From a virus, in IMG/VR virus record IMGVR_UViG_3300044825_000944, positions 1 through 28,663 of that record: a DNA stretch of 28,663 nucleotides, one strand, 5' to 3'. The position numbers were made by a program, and so were the translations under genes. A model generated the notes under the pieces. It was not told where the DNA came from and ran no database searches. It saw nothing but the letters and a program-made list of their open reading frames with translations. Shown piece after piece: positions 1 through 6,206 of the stretch. Each line of letters begins with the position of its first letter. Position 1 is the stretch's first letter.

Positions 1-25
1 GTCTCACCCCATATATAGGCACACG

Positions 26-74
26 CGACCCCCTCGGGGGGTCGGCAGGCACCCCCCTCCCCCCTCCTGGGGGG
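26..74. repeat. Two adjacent perfect G/C hairpins
   Basis: Hairpin one pairs CGACCCCC (26-33) with GGGGGTCG (37-44) over a TCG loop, 8 bp. Hairpin two pairs CCCCCC (59-64) with GGGGGG (69-74) over a TCCT loop. Neither is followed by a T tract, so they are not canonical terminators. The core of hairpin one recurs in reverse complement at 381-399. They may belong to a packaging or genome-end signal. Confidence 0.5.
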
Positions 75-296
75 CGATTGCACGCATAGTCCCCCGTCGG
101 TCGGTAGGACCGGCGTCGAACACACGTACGAGCTTGACCCCAGGGTTTTAACTACATTGTGTACATATATATAAATAAGCCCCTTGTAATTCTGCGTGTA
201 TTTCCTCGTGGGGGGATATTCAAGGGCTGTCCGTTTCGGTCCTGTTTGGATAGGTTTGAAACGTCTATCTGTGTGATGTCGGTCACAGTGGTGCAC

Positions 297-325
297 GTGA
301 CACGCCGATGAGCAGGCACTATATA
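297..325 (+). promoter_or_regulatory. Candidate sigma70-type promoter for the terminase operon
   Basis: GTGACA (297-302) as -35 and TATATA (320-325) as -10 are separated by 17 nt. TATAAG at 322-327 is an overlapping alternative -10. It points toward the terminase about 210 nt downstream. A second A/T-rich stretch (TATATATAAAT near 166-176) is another possible -10, but I see no good -35 for it. This is based on sequence similarity only. Confidence 0.4.
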
Positions 326-330
326 AGTGA

Positions 331-399
331 GGGGTTTGAGCGAACGTAGTGAGCGAGAACCCCGAACGACATTACTTTTTGGACCCCCCGAGGGGGTCC
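331..399. repeat. Hairpin pair around a GAGCGA direct repeat
   Basis: GGGGTT (331-336) pairs with AACCCC (358-363). The loop carries GAGCGAACGTAGTGAGCGAG, which contains two GAGCGA copies. A second hairpin pairs GGACCCCC (381-388) with GGGGGTCC (392-399) over a CGA loop. A T5 run lies before the second hairpin rather than after it, so it is not a plus-strand terminator. Confidence 0.45.
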
Positions 400-402
400 G
401 GG

Positions 403-428
403 TCAATGAATGAATCATTGACATTCAT
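403..428. repeat. Nested dyad, possible protein-binding site
   Basis: TCAATGA (403-409) pairs with TCATTGA (415-421) around ATGAA. Overlapping it, ATGAATG (406-412) pairs with CATTCAT (422-428). Two interlocking A/T-rich dyads about 110 nt upstream of the terminase start could be an operator or a terminase-recognition site. No binding protein can be assigned. Confidence 0.35.
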
Positions 429-536
429 GTATTAACTGATTCCTGTCGGCGTGGTGGAGTCTGCCTTGTTTCGGGTGGATACCGGGCCTCGTAATTGTCC
501 CCTTCATTTGGCCGCCTTGTGGAGGGTGGGGTTTTT

Positions 537-2390
537 GTGTCGGGTCGTTCGAAGTCGGTGCCTGTTTCTGAGCTGAAGTCTCAGGTGTTGAAGTCGATTG
601 CGGACGGGATGACGGTGGAGTCGGCGCTGGTCCGGGTGGGTCGGACGGTGTCGGCGTATGAGCGTTGGCGGCGTGAGGATGCGGTGTTCGCGCAGCGCGT
701 GGACGAGGTGCGGGGGATGCGCCAGCGGTCGGGGCCGCTGAAATTGTCGTTCCCTGAGTTTTCGGAGCGGTTCCTGGGGATGCGGGTGTTCCCGCATATG
801 CAGAATGTGGTGGATTTGATGGAGGGGCGTTCCCCTTCGTGGACGCCCACGGGGATCGTGTTCGAGCCGGGTGAGCGGGACCTGGCGATTGTGAATATGC
901 CGCCGGAGCATGGCAAGTCGGTGACGTTGACGATTAATTATGTGACGTATCGGATTGCGATGGACCCGAATATTCGCGTGATTATCGTGTCGAAGACCCA
1001 GTCGATGGCCCGGAAATTCCTTTATGCCGTGAAGACGCGGCTGACGCATCCGAAGTTCACGGAGATGCATGCCCATTACGCCCCTGCCGGGGGGTTCGAG
1101 TCGTCGGACGCCTCGTGGACGCAGGACATGATTTACGTGTCGGGGGAATCGCGGGATTCGGGTGAGAAGGACCCGACCGTGCAGGCGCTGGGCATCCGAG
1201 GGCACATTTTTGGCGCACGTGCCGACATTGTCATTGTCGATGACGCGGTTGATCTGACGAACGCCCACGAGTACGAGAAGCAGATCGACTGGTTGCAGGC
1301 CGAGGTGATGTCGCGTCTGTCGGCGAACGGGATGCTGCTGGTGGTGGGCACCCGCCTGTCGGGCAAGGATCTGTATTCCGAGCTGCGGGACCCCACCCGC
1401 TACCCGGAGGAAACCTGCCCCTGGACGTACCTGTCCATGCCGGCAGTACTCGAGACAGCCGATGACCCGCAGGACTGGGTGACGCTGTGGCCTTTCACGA
1501 ATCACCCCGATCCGACGGATAAGGACGCCGAGCCCGATGCCGATGGTTTGTTCCCGAAGTGGAATGGGCCGCGGCTGGCGAAGAAACGCGCCCGGGTCGC
1601 CCCCCGCACGTGGGCGATGGTGTACATGCAGCAGCAGGTGTCCGACGACGCCGTGTTCCACCCCGATGCGGTCCGTGGGGCGATTAATGGGAATCGGCTG
1701 GCGGGGATCATGCCGAGGGGGATGGCGAACTGCCGCCCCGACGGGATGGATGGCCTGCTGGTGGTGGCGGGTTTGGACCCGGCGATGGCGGGGCACACGG
1801 CTGCGGTGGTGATCGGCTTGGATCCGGCGACGCAGAAACGGTTCGTGCTGGATGTGTGGAACAAGCCGGCGATGACACCGGATCAGATTCGGCAGATGAT
1901 CCGCGACTGGACTTCGAAGTACGGGATTATCGAGTGGCGGGTGGAGAAGAACGCCTTCCAGTCGATGCTGACGCAGGACCGTGAGGTGCGGGAGTACCTG
2001 GCGGGGGCGGGGGCGATCCTGCGGGAGCATTTCACCGGGGCGAATAAGCATGACGTGGATTTCGGTGTGGCGTCGATGACGACGTTGTTCTCGGGGTGGC
2101 AGGACAAGCGCCAGTTGATTGAGTTGCCGTCCACGCACGTGTCGGAGGCGACGAAGGCACTGGTGGAGCAGCTCGTGACGTGGCATCCGGCTGCGCCGAA
2201 GACGCAGAAGACGGACGCGGTGATGGCGCTGTGGTTCGCTGAGCTTGCGTGCCGGGACCGGGTAGCGGCGATGACGAACTTCTCCCGCTCCCACGTGAAC
2301 AACCCGTTCGCCACGAGGTATGACCGTTCCACGCAGGCAACAGTTGACTTGAATTCGTTTGAACGTGACCGCATGTTCGTGACCCTTTAG
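537..2390 (+). CDS. terL: Terminase large subunit with N-terminal helix-turn-helix
   Basis: This is the packaging motor: an ATPase that pumps DNA into the prohead plus a nuclease that cuts concatemers. Numbering from the GTG at 537 (617 aa), residues about 10-60 form a small-terminase-like helix-turn-helix (GMTVESALVRVGRTVSAYERW). The Walker A-like loop MPPEHGKS lies at 121-128, Walker B DIVIVDD near 230-236, and the coupling motif VVGTR near 269-273. The RNase-H-fold nuclease shows the expected acidic residues: D414 in GLDPAMAG, E470 in VEKNAFQ, D560 in TDAVMALW. The reading frame opens at TTG 495, but GTG 537 follows GGAGGGTGGGG and is preferred. No separate small terminase is visible. Its stop codon lies in the Shine-Dalgarno sequence of the portal gene, so the two are tightly coupled. 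Confidence 0.93.
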   Translation: MSGRSKSVPVSELKSQVLKSIADGMTVESALVRVGRTVSAYERWRREDAVFAQRVDEVRGMRQRSGPLKLSFPEFSERFLGMRVFPHMQNVVDLMEGRSPSWTPTGIVFEPGERDLAIVNMPPEHGKSVTLTINYVTYRIAMDPNIRVIIVSKTQSMARKFLYAVKTRLTHPKFTEMHAHYAPAGGFESSDASWTQDMIYVSGESRDSGEKDPTVQALGIRGHIFGARADIVIVDDAVDLTNAHEYEKQIDWLQAEVMSRLSANGMLLVVGTRLSGKDLYSELRDPTRYPEETCPWTYLSMPAVLETADDPQDWVTLWPFTNHPDPTDKDAEPDADGLFPKWNGPRLAKKRARVAPRTWAMVYMQQQVSDDAVFHPDAVRGAINGNRLAGIMPRGMANCRPDGMDGLLVVAGLDPAMAGHTAAVVIGLDPATQKRFVLDVWNKPAMTPDQIRQMIRDWTSKYGIIEWRVEKNAFQSMLTQDREVREYLAGAGAILREHFTGANKHDVDFGVASMTTLFSGWQDKRQLIELPSTHVSEATKALVEQLVTWHPAAPKTQKTDAVMALWFAELACRDRVAAMTNFSRSHVNNPFATRYDRSTQATVDLNSFERDRMFVTL

Positions 2391-2398
2391 GAGGCTCG

Positions 2399-4237
2399 TT
2401 GCCTACGACTGCCGAGGTGGCTGGCCTCTACAACCGTCTGCGTGTGCAGAACAACGGTCGCGACCAGCGCATGCGTGACATCAAGATGGTGCGTTCGGGT
2501 CAGATGGCGAACGTGTTCCCTGACCTGTTCCCTGAGGATGGCCCGTTCACTCGCCCGATCGTGGCGAACATGGTGGATGTGGCGGCGCGGGACCTGGCTG
2601 AGGTGATCGCGCCGCTGCCGTCGTTCAACTGCTCGTCCAGCTCGATGGTGTCGGATTCGGCGCGGAAGCGTGCGGAGATGCGTACCCGCATTGCAACGTA
2701 TTACGTGCAGTATTCGCAGTTGCAGAAGCAGGCGTATGCCGCTGCGGACAGGTATGTGACGTACGGCTTCGTTCCGGGGATCGTGGAGATCGACTGGGAT
2801 GAGCGCATGCCGCGCATCAAGTGGCTGGATTCGATGGGCTGCTACACGGTGCGCGACAAGCGCGACCGCGTCAAGGCACTGTTCCAGACGATCAACTACC
2901 ACATCGATGACCTGATCGCGAAGTTCCCGCAACTGGAAAACGTGATCCTCTCGCAGGCACCCGGTGCGACCACGAAGATCGAGGTGGTCCGCTACCACGA
3001 CAAGGATGTAGACATCCTGTTCCTGCCCGGTGAGGGCGGGATTGAGCTGATCCGTACCGCGAACCCGGTGGGCAAGTGCCTCGCCGTGGAGGTGCGCCGC
3101 CCTGGTCTGGATGATGACCCGCGTGGGCAGTTCGATGATGTGATCGCGGTGCAGGTGGCGAAGGCACGCTTCGCGCTCCTCGCAATGGAAGCAGCACAGA
3201 AGAGCGTCCAGGCACCTATCGCTCTCCCCCAGGACGTGCAGGAACTGTCCCTCGGTGCGGATGCGGTGCTGCGTTCGTCCACACCGGAGAAGATCCGCAG
3301 GATCCCGCTCGAGGTTCCCGCTGCCGCGTTCCAAGAGCAAGGCATCCTTGATAACGAACTGCGTCAGGGCAGCCGCTACCCCGAGGTACGCGGTGGCAAC
3401 CTTGACGCATCCATCGTCACAGGCCGTGGCGTGCAGGCGCTGATGACCGGGTTCGACACCCAGGTCCGCACCGCGCACGCCATGTTCGCTGAGGCATACA
3501 CGGATTTGATCGCCCTCTGCTTCGAAGTGGAGGAGGTCTGTTGGGCGTCGTTCCGCAAGACTGTTCGCGGTAACGACAACGGCACCCCGTATGAGGTTTC
3601 ATACTCGCCCGAGAAGGACATCAAGAACGATTACTCGGTCGATGTTCAGTATGGCCTCATGGCGGGTCTGGACCCTAACCGCGCTCTGGTGTTTGGGTTG
3701 CAGGCCCGTGGTGACCGTCTCATCTCGCAGGACTGGCTACGCCGCTCCCTGCCGTTCTCGCTGAACGCGACGGAGGAAGAGCAGAAGCTGGACATTGAGG
3801 ATATGCGTCAGGCGCTGCGTCAGGCGGTGTCTGGTTACGCGCAGGCGATCCCGGTGCTGGCTCAGAATGGTCAGGATCCTGGGGAGATCCTTACCCGGTT
3901 GGCGATAATCATTGAGGGCCGGCAGAAGGGTAAGCCGATTGAGGAAGTGATCGCTGAGGCGTTCGCTCCCCCGGAGCCGCCACCCGGCATGGTTGATCCG
4001 ATGGTTGATGACGCCTCCCCGGTCCCTGGCGATCCCATGCAGGATCCCATGTCGGGTGGTGGACCTGAGTCCCTTGAGGGCATTGACGCGATGGGCCGGG
4101 TGCGTGGCGTTGCACCGGGTCAAGCGGGTCTTCCTCCCGGTGGCAGGCCGGATTTGAACTTCCTGCTGGCTGGATTGTCAGCGCGCGGTGAGCCGAATCT
4201 CTCCGCTTCTGTATCACGACGAGTACCGATTGCATAA
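2399..4237 (+). CDS. Portal protein
   Basis: The portal is the dodecameric ring at the capsid vertex through which DNA enters and leaves. At 612 aa the protein is in the range of podovirus-type portals and sits directly after the terminase. The N-terminal two thirds carry the alpha/beta portal body (VTYGFVPGIVEIDWDERMPRIKWLDSMGCYTVRD, about 119-152, abridged motif VPGIVEIDW). A helical region around 390-480 contains TGRGVQALMTGFDTQVRTAH and LMAGLDPNRALVFGLQ. The C-terminal 110 residues are Pro/Gly/Met/Asp-rich and probably flexible. The start is TTG with AGGAGG four bases upstream; that Shine-Dalgarno overlaps the terminase stop. The assignment rests on position, length and overall sequence pattern. 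Confidence 0.88.
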   Translation: MPTTAEVAGLYNRLRVQNNGRDQRMRDIKMVRSGQMANVFPDLFPEDGPFTRPIVANMVDVAARDLAEVIAPLPSFNCSSSSMVSDSARKRAEMRTRIATYYVQYSQLQKQAYAAADRYVTYGFVPGIVEIDWDERMPRIKWLDSMGCYTVRDKRDRVKALFQTINYHIDDLIAKFPQLENVILSQAPGATTKIEVVRYHDKDVDILFLPGEGGIELIRTANPVGKCLAVEVRRPGLDDDPRGQFDDVIAVQVAKARFALLAMEAAQKSVQAPIALPQDVQELSLGADAVLRSSTPEKIRRIPLEVPAAAFQEQGILDNELRQGSRYPEVRGGNLDASIVTGRGVQALMTGFDTQVRTAHAMFAEAYTDLIALCFEVEEVCWASFRKTVRGNDNGTPYEVSYSPEKDIKNDYSVDVQYGLMAGLDPNRALVFGLQARGDRLISQDWLRRSLPFSLNATEEEQKLDIEDMRQALRQAVSGYAQAIPVLAQNGQDPGEILTRLAIIIEGRQKGKPIEEVIAEAFAPPEPPPGMVDPMVDDASPVPGDPMQDPMSGGGPESLEGIDAMGRVRGVAPGQAGLPPGGRPDLNFLLAGLSARGEPNLSASVSRRVPIA

Positions 4238-4246
4238 GGAGTAGAT

Positions 4247-4456
4247 ATGGCGGTTCCCGCAGCAGCGCCGAAGAAGCCTGCGAATCAGGGCGGTAAGGCC
4301 CCGGCGAATGTTCAGCCTGTGAATCATCAGGAGAAGGCCGTGTCGGGCACGAACGCGCTTCCTCACCAGTACGGCCCGACGCATGGCGCGTGGGGTAATC
4401 ACATTGCTGCGAAGCAGCCGGGTGGCACTCGTGGATCAGGAAAGGGCGCGCGGTAA
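4247..4456 (+). CDS. Small Ala/Pro/Gly-rich protein of unknown function
   Basis: A 69-aa protein rich in Ala, Pro, Gly and Asn with scattered Lys (MAVPAAAPKKPANQGGK...; ending RGSGKGAR). No domain, signal peptide or membrane segment is visible, and it is probably disordered. The ATG follows AAGGAG with normal spacing. It lies 9 nt after the portal and its stop overlaps the next start (TAATG). Between portal and internal-protein genes, small basic proteins of this kind are probably virion-associated, but that is inference. Function unknown. Confidence 0.75.
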   Translation: MAVPAAAPKKPANQGGKAPANVQPVNHQEKAVSGTNALPHQYGPTHGAWGNHIAAKQPGGTRGSGKGAR

Positions 4457-4638
4457 TGAAGGCTCAGTCTGCTAAAGGCAGCACTGGAAAGCGTGCGGCA
4501 GCCCGGAGGGCAACGCCATCTGGCCGTAATGGCGGTACTGGAGTCAATCGCCAGGGCAGCTCGTCTGCTTCTGGCTACTACCACGACCGTAGTTGGCCCA
4601 GCCAGAAGTCAACTTCCAAGTCAAAGAAGAAGGGGTAG
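4456..4638 (+). CDS. Small basic disordered protein
   Basis: A 60-aa protein rich in Ser, Gly, Lys and Arg, with a Lys-rich C-terminus (SKSKKKG). It contains one aromatic patch (SGYYHDRSW). No fold is recognised. Its ATG shares an A with the preceding stop (TAATG), so translation is probably coupled. The strong positive charge suggests contact with DNA, RNA or an acidic virion surface, which is inference only. Confidence 0.7.
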   Translation: MKAQSAKGSTGKRAAARRATPSGRNGGTGVNRQGSSSASGYYHDRSWPSQKSTSKSKKKG

Positions 4639-4640
4639 TC

Positions 4641-4802
4641 ATGCCCGGAGCGCAGGCAAGTCGCAGTAGGTCTTCGGCCAAGAAGGACATTGCTGGCATG
4701 AAGTCAGCTACCAAGGCAAACAACGTCAAGAAGGTTGCTGACCGGTTGACCGCGACTAAGAAGCTGAATAGCGCGGCCAGCAAGATTAAGCGCGGTCGCT
4801 GA
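4641..4802 (+). CDS. Small basic protein, 53 aa
   Basis: The frame is open from 4593, but ATG 4641 is preferred: it lies two bases after the previous stop and AAGAAGGGG precedes it. The product (MPGAQASRSRSSAKKDIAG... ending ASKIKRGR) is Lys/Arg/Ser/Ala-rich, without Pro after the first residues, and could form one amphipathic helix. The C-terminal KRGR resembles the KRGK ends of two neighbours (4876-5070 and 5060-5224). Function unknown; probably a small virion or DNA-associated protein. Confidence 0.65.
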   Translation: MPGAQASRSRSSAKKDIAGMKSATKANNVKKVADRLTATKKLNSAASKIKRGR

Positions 4803-4876
4803 TGTGCAATTTCTGTGGATGCCAGACGAAGACAGGCCAGGGTTACGGCGGTTCCGATAAGAAGGGCAGCAAGTAA
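4802..4876 (+). CDS. 24-aa CxxCxC micro-protein
   Basis: MCNFCGCQTKTGQGYGGSDKKGSK written as an ORF of 25 codons. It begins in a TGATG overlap with the upstream gene and ends in a TAATG overlap with the downstream gene, which is the coupling used throughout this operon and the main reason to accept it. Three cysteines in CxxCxC at residues 2, 5 and 7 could bind one metal ion or form a redox site, but a fourth ligand is not evident. The tail is Gly/Lys-rich. Function unknown. Confidence 0.55.
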   Translation: MCNFCGCQTKTGQGYGGSDKKGSK

Positions 4877-5070
4877 TGCCAGCGCACTACGGGTCCGCAA
4901 AAGGTAAGCCGAAGCCGATTGGTGGACGTAAGCCTCTTGCTGGCAAGCCTGGTACAGGATCGGCAGTAGGCAAGGGAGACAGCCCTAAGCCTCCCAAGAA
5001 GAAGCAGCCAGCCCCGACAAGGCTCGTCATCCAGCCCGTCAAGCCTAAGCCGTCCAAGCGTGGCAAGTAA
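4876..5070 (+). CDS. Lys/Pro-rich small protein
   Basis: A 64-aa protein dominated by Lys, Pro and Gly (GKPKPIGGRKPLAGKPG, KPPKKKQPAPT, PVKPKPSKRGK), almost certainly disordered and strongly basic. It starts in a TAATG overlap with the 24-aa gene. Its last codons CGT GGC AAG TAA overlap, in another frame, the start of the next gene at 5060 (GTG GCA AGT AAG AAG). Composition recalls nucleic-acid-binding tails; no function can be given. Confidence 0.72.
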   Translation: MPAHYGSAKGKPKPIGGRKPLAGKPGTGSAVGKGDSPKPPKKKQPAPTRLVIQPVKPKPSKRGK

Positions 5071-5224
5071 GAAGCAGTTCTGGGATAAGCCCAACCCGAA
5101 GAAGAAGTCCACCCCCTTGACCCCAGCTCAAAAGGCTGCGGCGAAGGCGAGGGCGAAGAAGGCGGGTCGGCCTTACCCAAATCTGGTGGATAACGCTGCT
5201 GTGCGGAGGAAGCGTGGCAAGTAA
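5060..5224 (+). CDS. Small basic protein, 54 aa, overlapping both neighbours
   Basis: It starts at GTG 5060 inside the end of the previous gene: VASKKQFWDKPNPKKKSTPL... ending AAVRRKRGK. It is Lys/Arg-rich with an Ala/Lys helix-like middle (AQKAAAKARAKKAG). Overlaps are 11 nt at each end, and both use the identical 15-mer GTGGCAAGTAAGAAG, so its own last codons (CGT GGC AAG TAA) create the start of the gene at 5214. The first five residues (ASKK after the start) match those of the next protein. Function unknown. Confidence 0.65.
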   Translation: MASKKQFWDKPNPKKKSTPLTPAQKAAAKARAKKAGRPYPNLVDNAAVRRKRGK

Positions 5225-5480
5225 GAAGGATTCGCGCCTGGAGCGCGCTGGCGTTTCTGGCTACAACAAGCCGAAGCGCACACCCAACCACCCCACCAAG
5301 AGTCACGTTGTCGTGGCTAAGGAGGGGTCGCAGGTCAAGACGATTCGTTTCGGTCAGCAGGGTGTGACGGGTGACAAGCAGCCGACGAAACGTCAGGCGT
5401 CGTTCAAGGCTAGGCATCGAGCAAACATTGCGAAGGGCAAGATGAGCGCGGCCTACTGGTCCGACAAAGTGAAGTGGTAG
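5214..5480 (+). CDS. Conserved small phage protein (DUF6321-like)
   Basis: An 88-aa protein with the pattern SGYNKPKRTPNHPTKSH, then VVVAKEG..VKTIRFGQQG, then SFKARHRANIAKGKMSAAYW and a final KVKW. I recognise this as a family seen in many phages, annotated from memory as DUF6321. Its role is not known. It is basic, lacks Cys, and has a short beta-like VVVAKEG/VKTIRFG core followed by a basic helix. GTG start within the end of the previous gene. Position between portal and internal proteins suggests a virion or assembly role (inference). Confidence 0.85.
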   Translation: MASKKDSRLERAGVSGYNKPKRTPNHPTKSHVVVAKEGSQVKTIRFGQQGVTGDKQPTKRQASFKARHRANIAKGKMSAAYWSDKVKW

Positions 5481-5508
5481 GGCCGAGTCAAGTGGTAAGG
5501 AGCCGGGT

Positions 5509-5775
5509 GTGGACGAGGACGACGAGATCATCGAGATCATCGAAGAGCAGCCTGTAGTCGTTGAGGCCACACCATGGTTCAACTCTGACACGGTCGCAAC
5601 CAGCATGGTGTTTGCCGCGCAGATGGCGCAGGCCGCTGCTGACCATTTCCAGAATCTCGCGTTTCTGGCGTTGGGGCAGTCAGCGCATGAGTGGGTGCAG
5701 AAAGACCGTGAGGAGTTCGCTGAAGAGACAGCGGCTGATATTTCTAGGCTTGAGGTGAAGGAGAAGGATGGCTGA
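5509..5775 (+). CDS. Acidic helical protein of unknown function
   Basis: An 88-aa acidic protein, unlike its basic neighbours (DEDDEIIEIIEEQP at the N-terminus). Residues about 28-60 form a hydrophobic amphipathic helix region (VATSMVFAAQMAQAAADHFQNLAFLALGQ), followed by a charged C-terminal helix (EEFAEETAADISRLEVKEK). GTG start with AAGGAG 8 nt upstream. It overlaps the next gene by 8 nt. It might partner the basic proteins or act as a small assembly chaperone, which is speculation. No family recognised. Confidence 0.72.
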   Translation: MDEDDEIIEIIEEQPVVVEATPWFNSDTVATSMVFAAQMAQAAADHFQNLAFLALGQSAHEWVQKDREEFAEETAADISRLEVKEKDG

Positions 5776-6202
5776 GGGTCACGGCGGTATGCGCCGACCG
5801 AGCAACCCTGCTCCTGTGTCAGGCCCTGGGGCCTTGTCACGTCGCACGGATGGTCAGGGCGCTAGGTACATGGCTGGCGGGCAGTACGGGGAGGGTCAGG
5901 AGATGATGGATCTTCAGACCTCTGCCCCTATGTCGAAGGCTCCTGAGCAGCCGCGCATGCGGCAGCCTCGTTCTGGTCGCCAGGTGGTTGAGGAGGGCAT
6001 GCGCCCCACTCCCCTGTTCGCTCCTACGGAGCGACCGGATGAGCCGATTACTGCTGGTGCCCCGTTCGGGCCAGGGCCGGGACCTAAGCGCGTCAGCCAA
6101 CCGGCTCAGAGTGTTGCTGAGTCAATCGCCAGATTTCTACCCTACGACGATACTGGCACGATTGAACGCCTGTATCGTTTAGCGTCGGCTCGGGGCTGGT
6201 AG
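5768..6202 (+). CDS. Pro/Gly-rich phage protein of unknown function
   Basis: A 144-aa protein. The N-terminus is RRPSNPAPVSGPGALSRRTDGQ, followed by MAGGQYGEGQEMMDLQTSAPM, a Pro-rich middle with PTPLFAPTERPDEPITAGAPFGPGPGP, and a short folded-looking end (SIARFLPYDDTGTIERLYRLASARGW). This pattern (SGPGALSRRTDG, then QYG...LQ.SAPM, then PT.LFAPTERPDEP) is familiar to me from phage genomes with this gene order, where it is uncharacterised. It sits immediately upstream of the giant internal protein. Probably a virion or assembly protein. Confidence 0.78.
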   Translation: MAEGHGGMRRPSNPAPVSGPGALSRRTDGQGARYMAGGQYGEGQEMMDLQTSAPMSKAPEQPRMRQPRSGRQVVEEGMRPTPLFAPTERPDEPITAGAPFGPGPGPKRVSQPAQSVAESIARFLPYDDTGTIERLYRLASARGW

Positions 6203-6206
6203 CTGC

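Larger units (their letters stand above)
1..536. other. Gene-free leader upstream of the terminase
   Basis: There is no convincing gene in this stretch; the only ORF of any length (152-424, minus) has no recognisable family or ribosome binding site. It holds several perfect G/C hairpins (26-44, 59-74, 381-399), an A/T-rich island (about 145-178), a promoter candidate (297-325) and nested dyads (403-428), listed separately. A gene-free stretch directly before the terminase is where many phages keep packaging (cos or pac) and late-promoter signals. I infer such a role here but cannot show it. Confidence 0.6.

Noticed and set aside
152-424. 90-codon minus-strand ORF in the leader
   Set aside because: No ribosome binding site, no recognisable pattern, and it crosses several perfect hairpins and the promoter candidate.
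504-2294. 596-codon open frame on the minus strand across the terminase
   Set aside because: It is a shadow of a G+C-rich coding strand: rich in Arg, His, Pro and Leu, no family resemblance, and the plus frame has clear terminase motifs.
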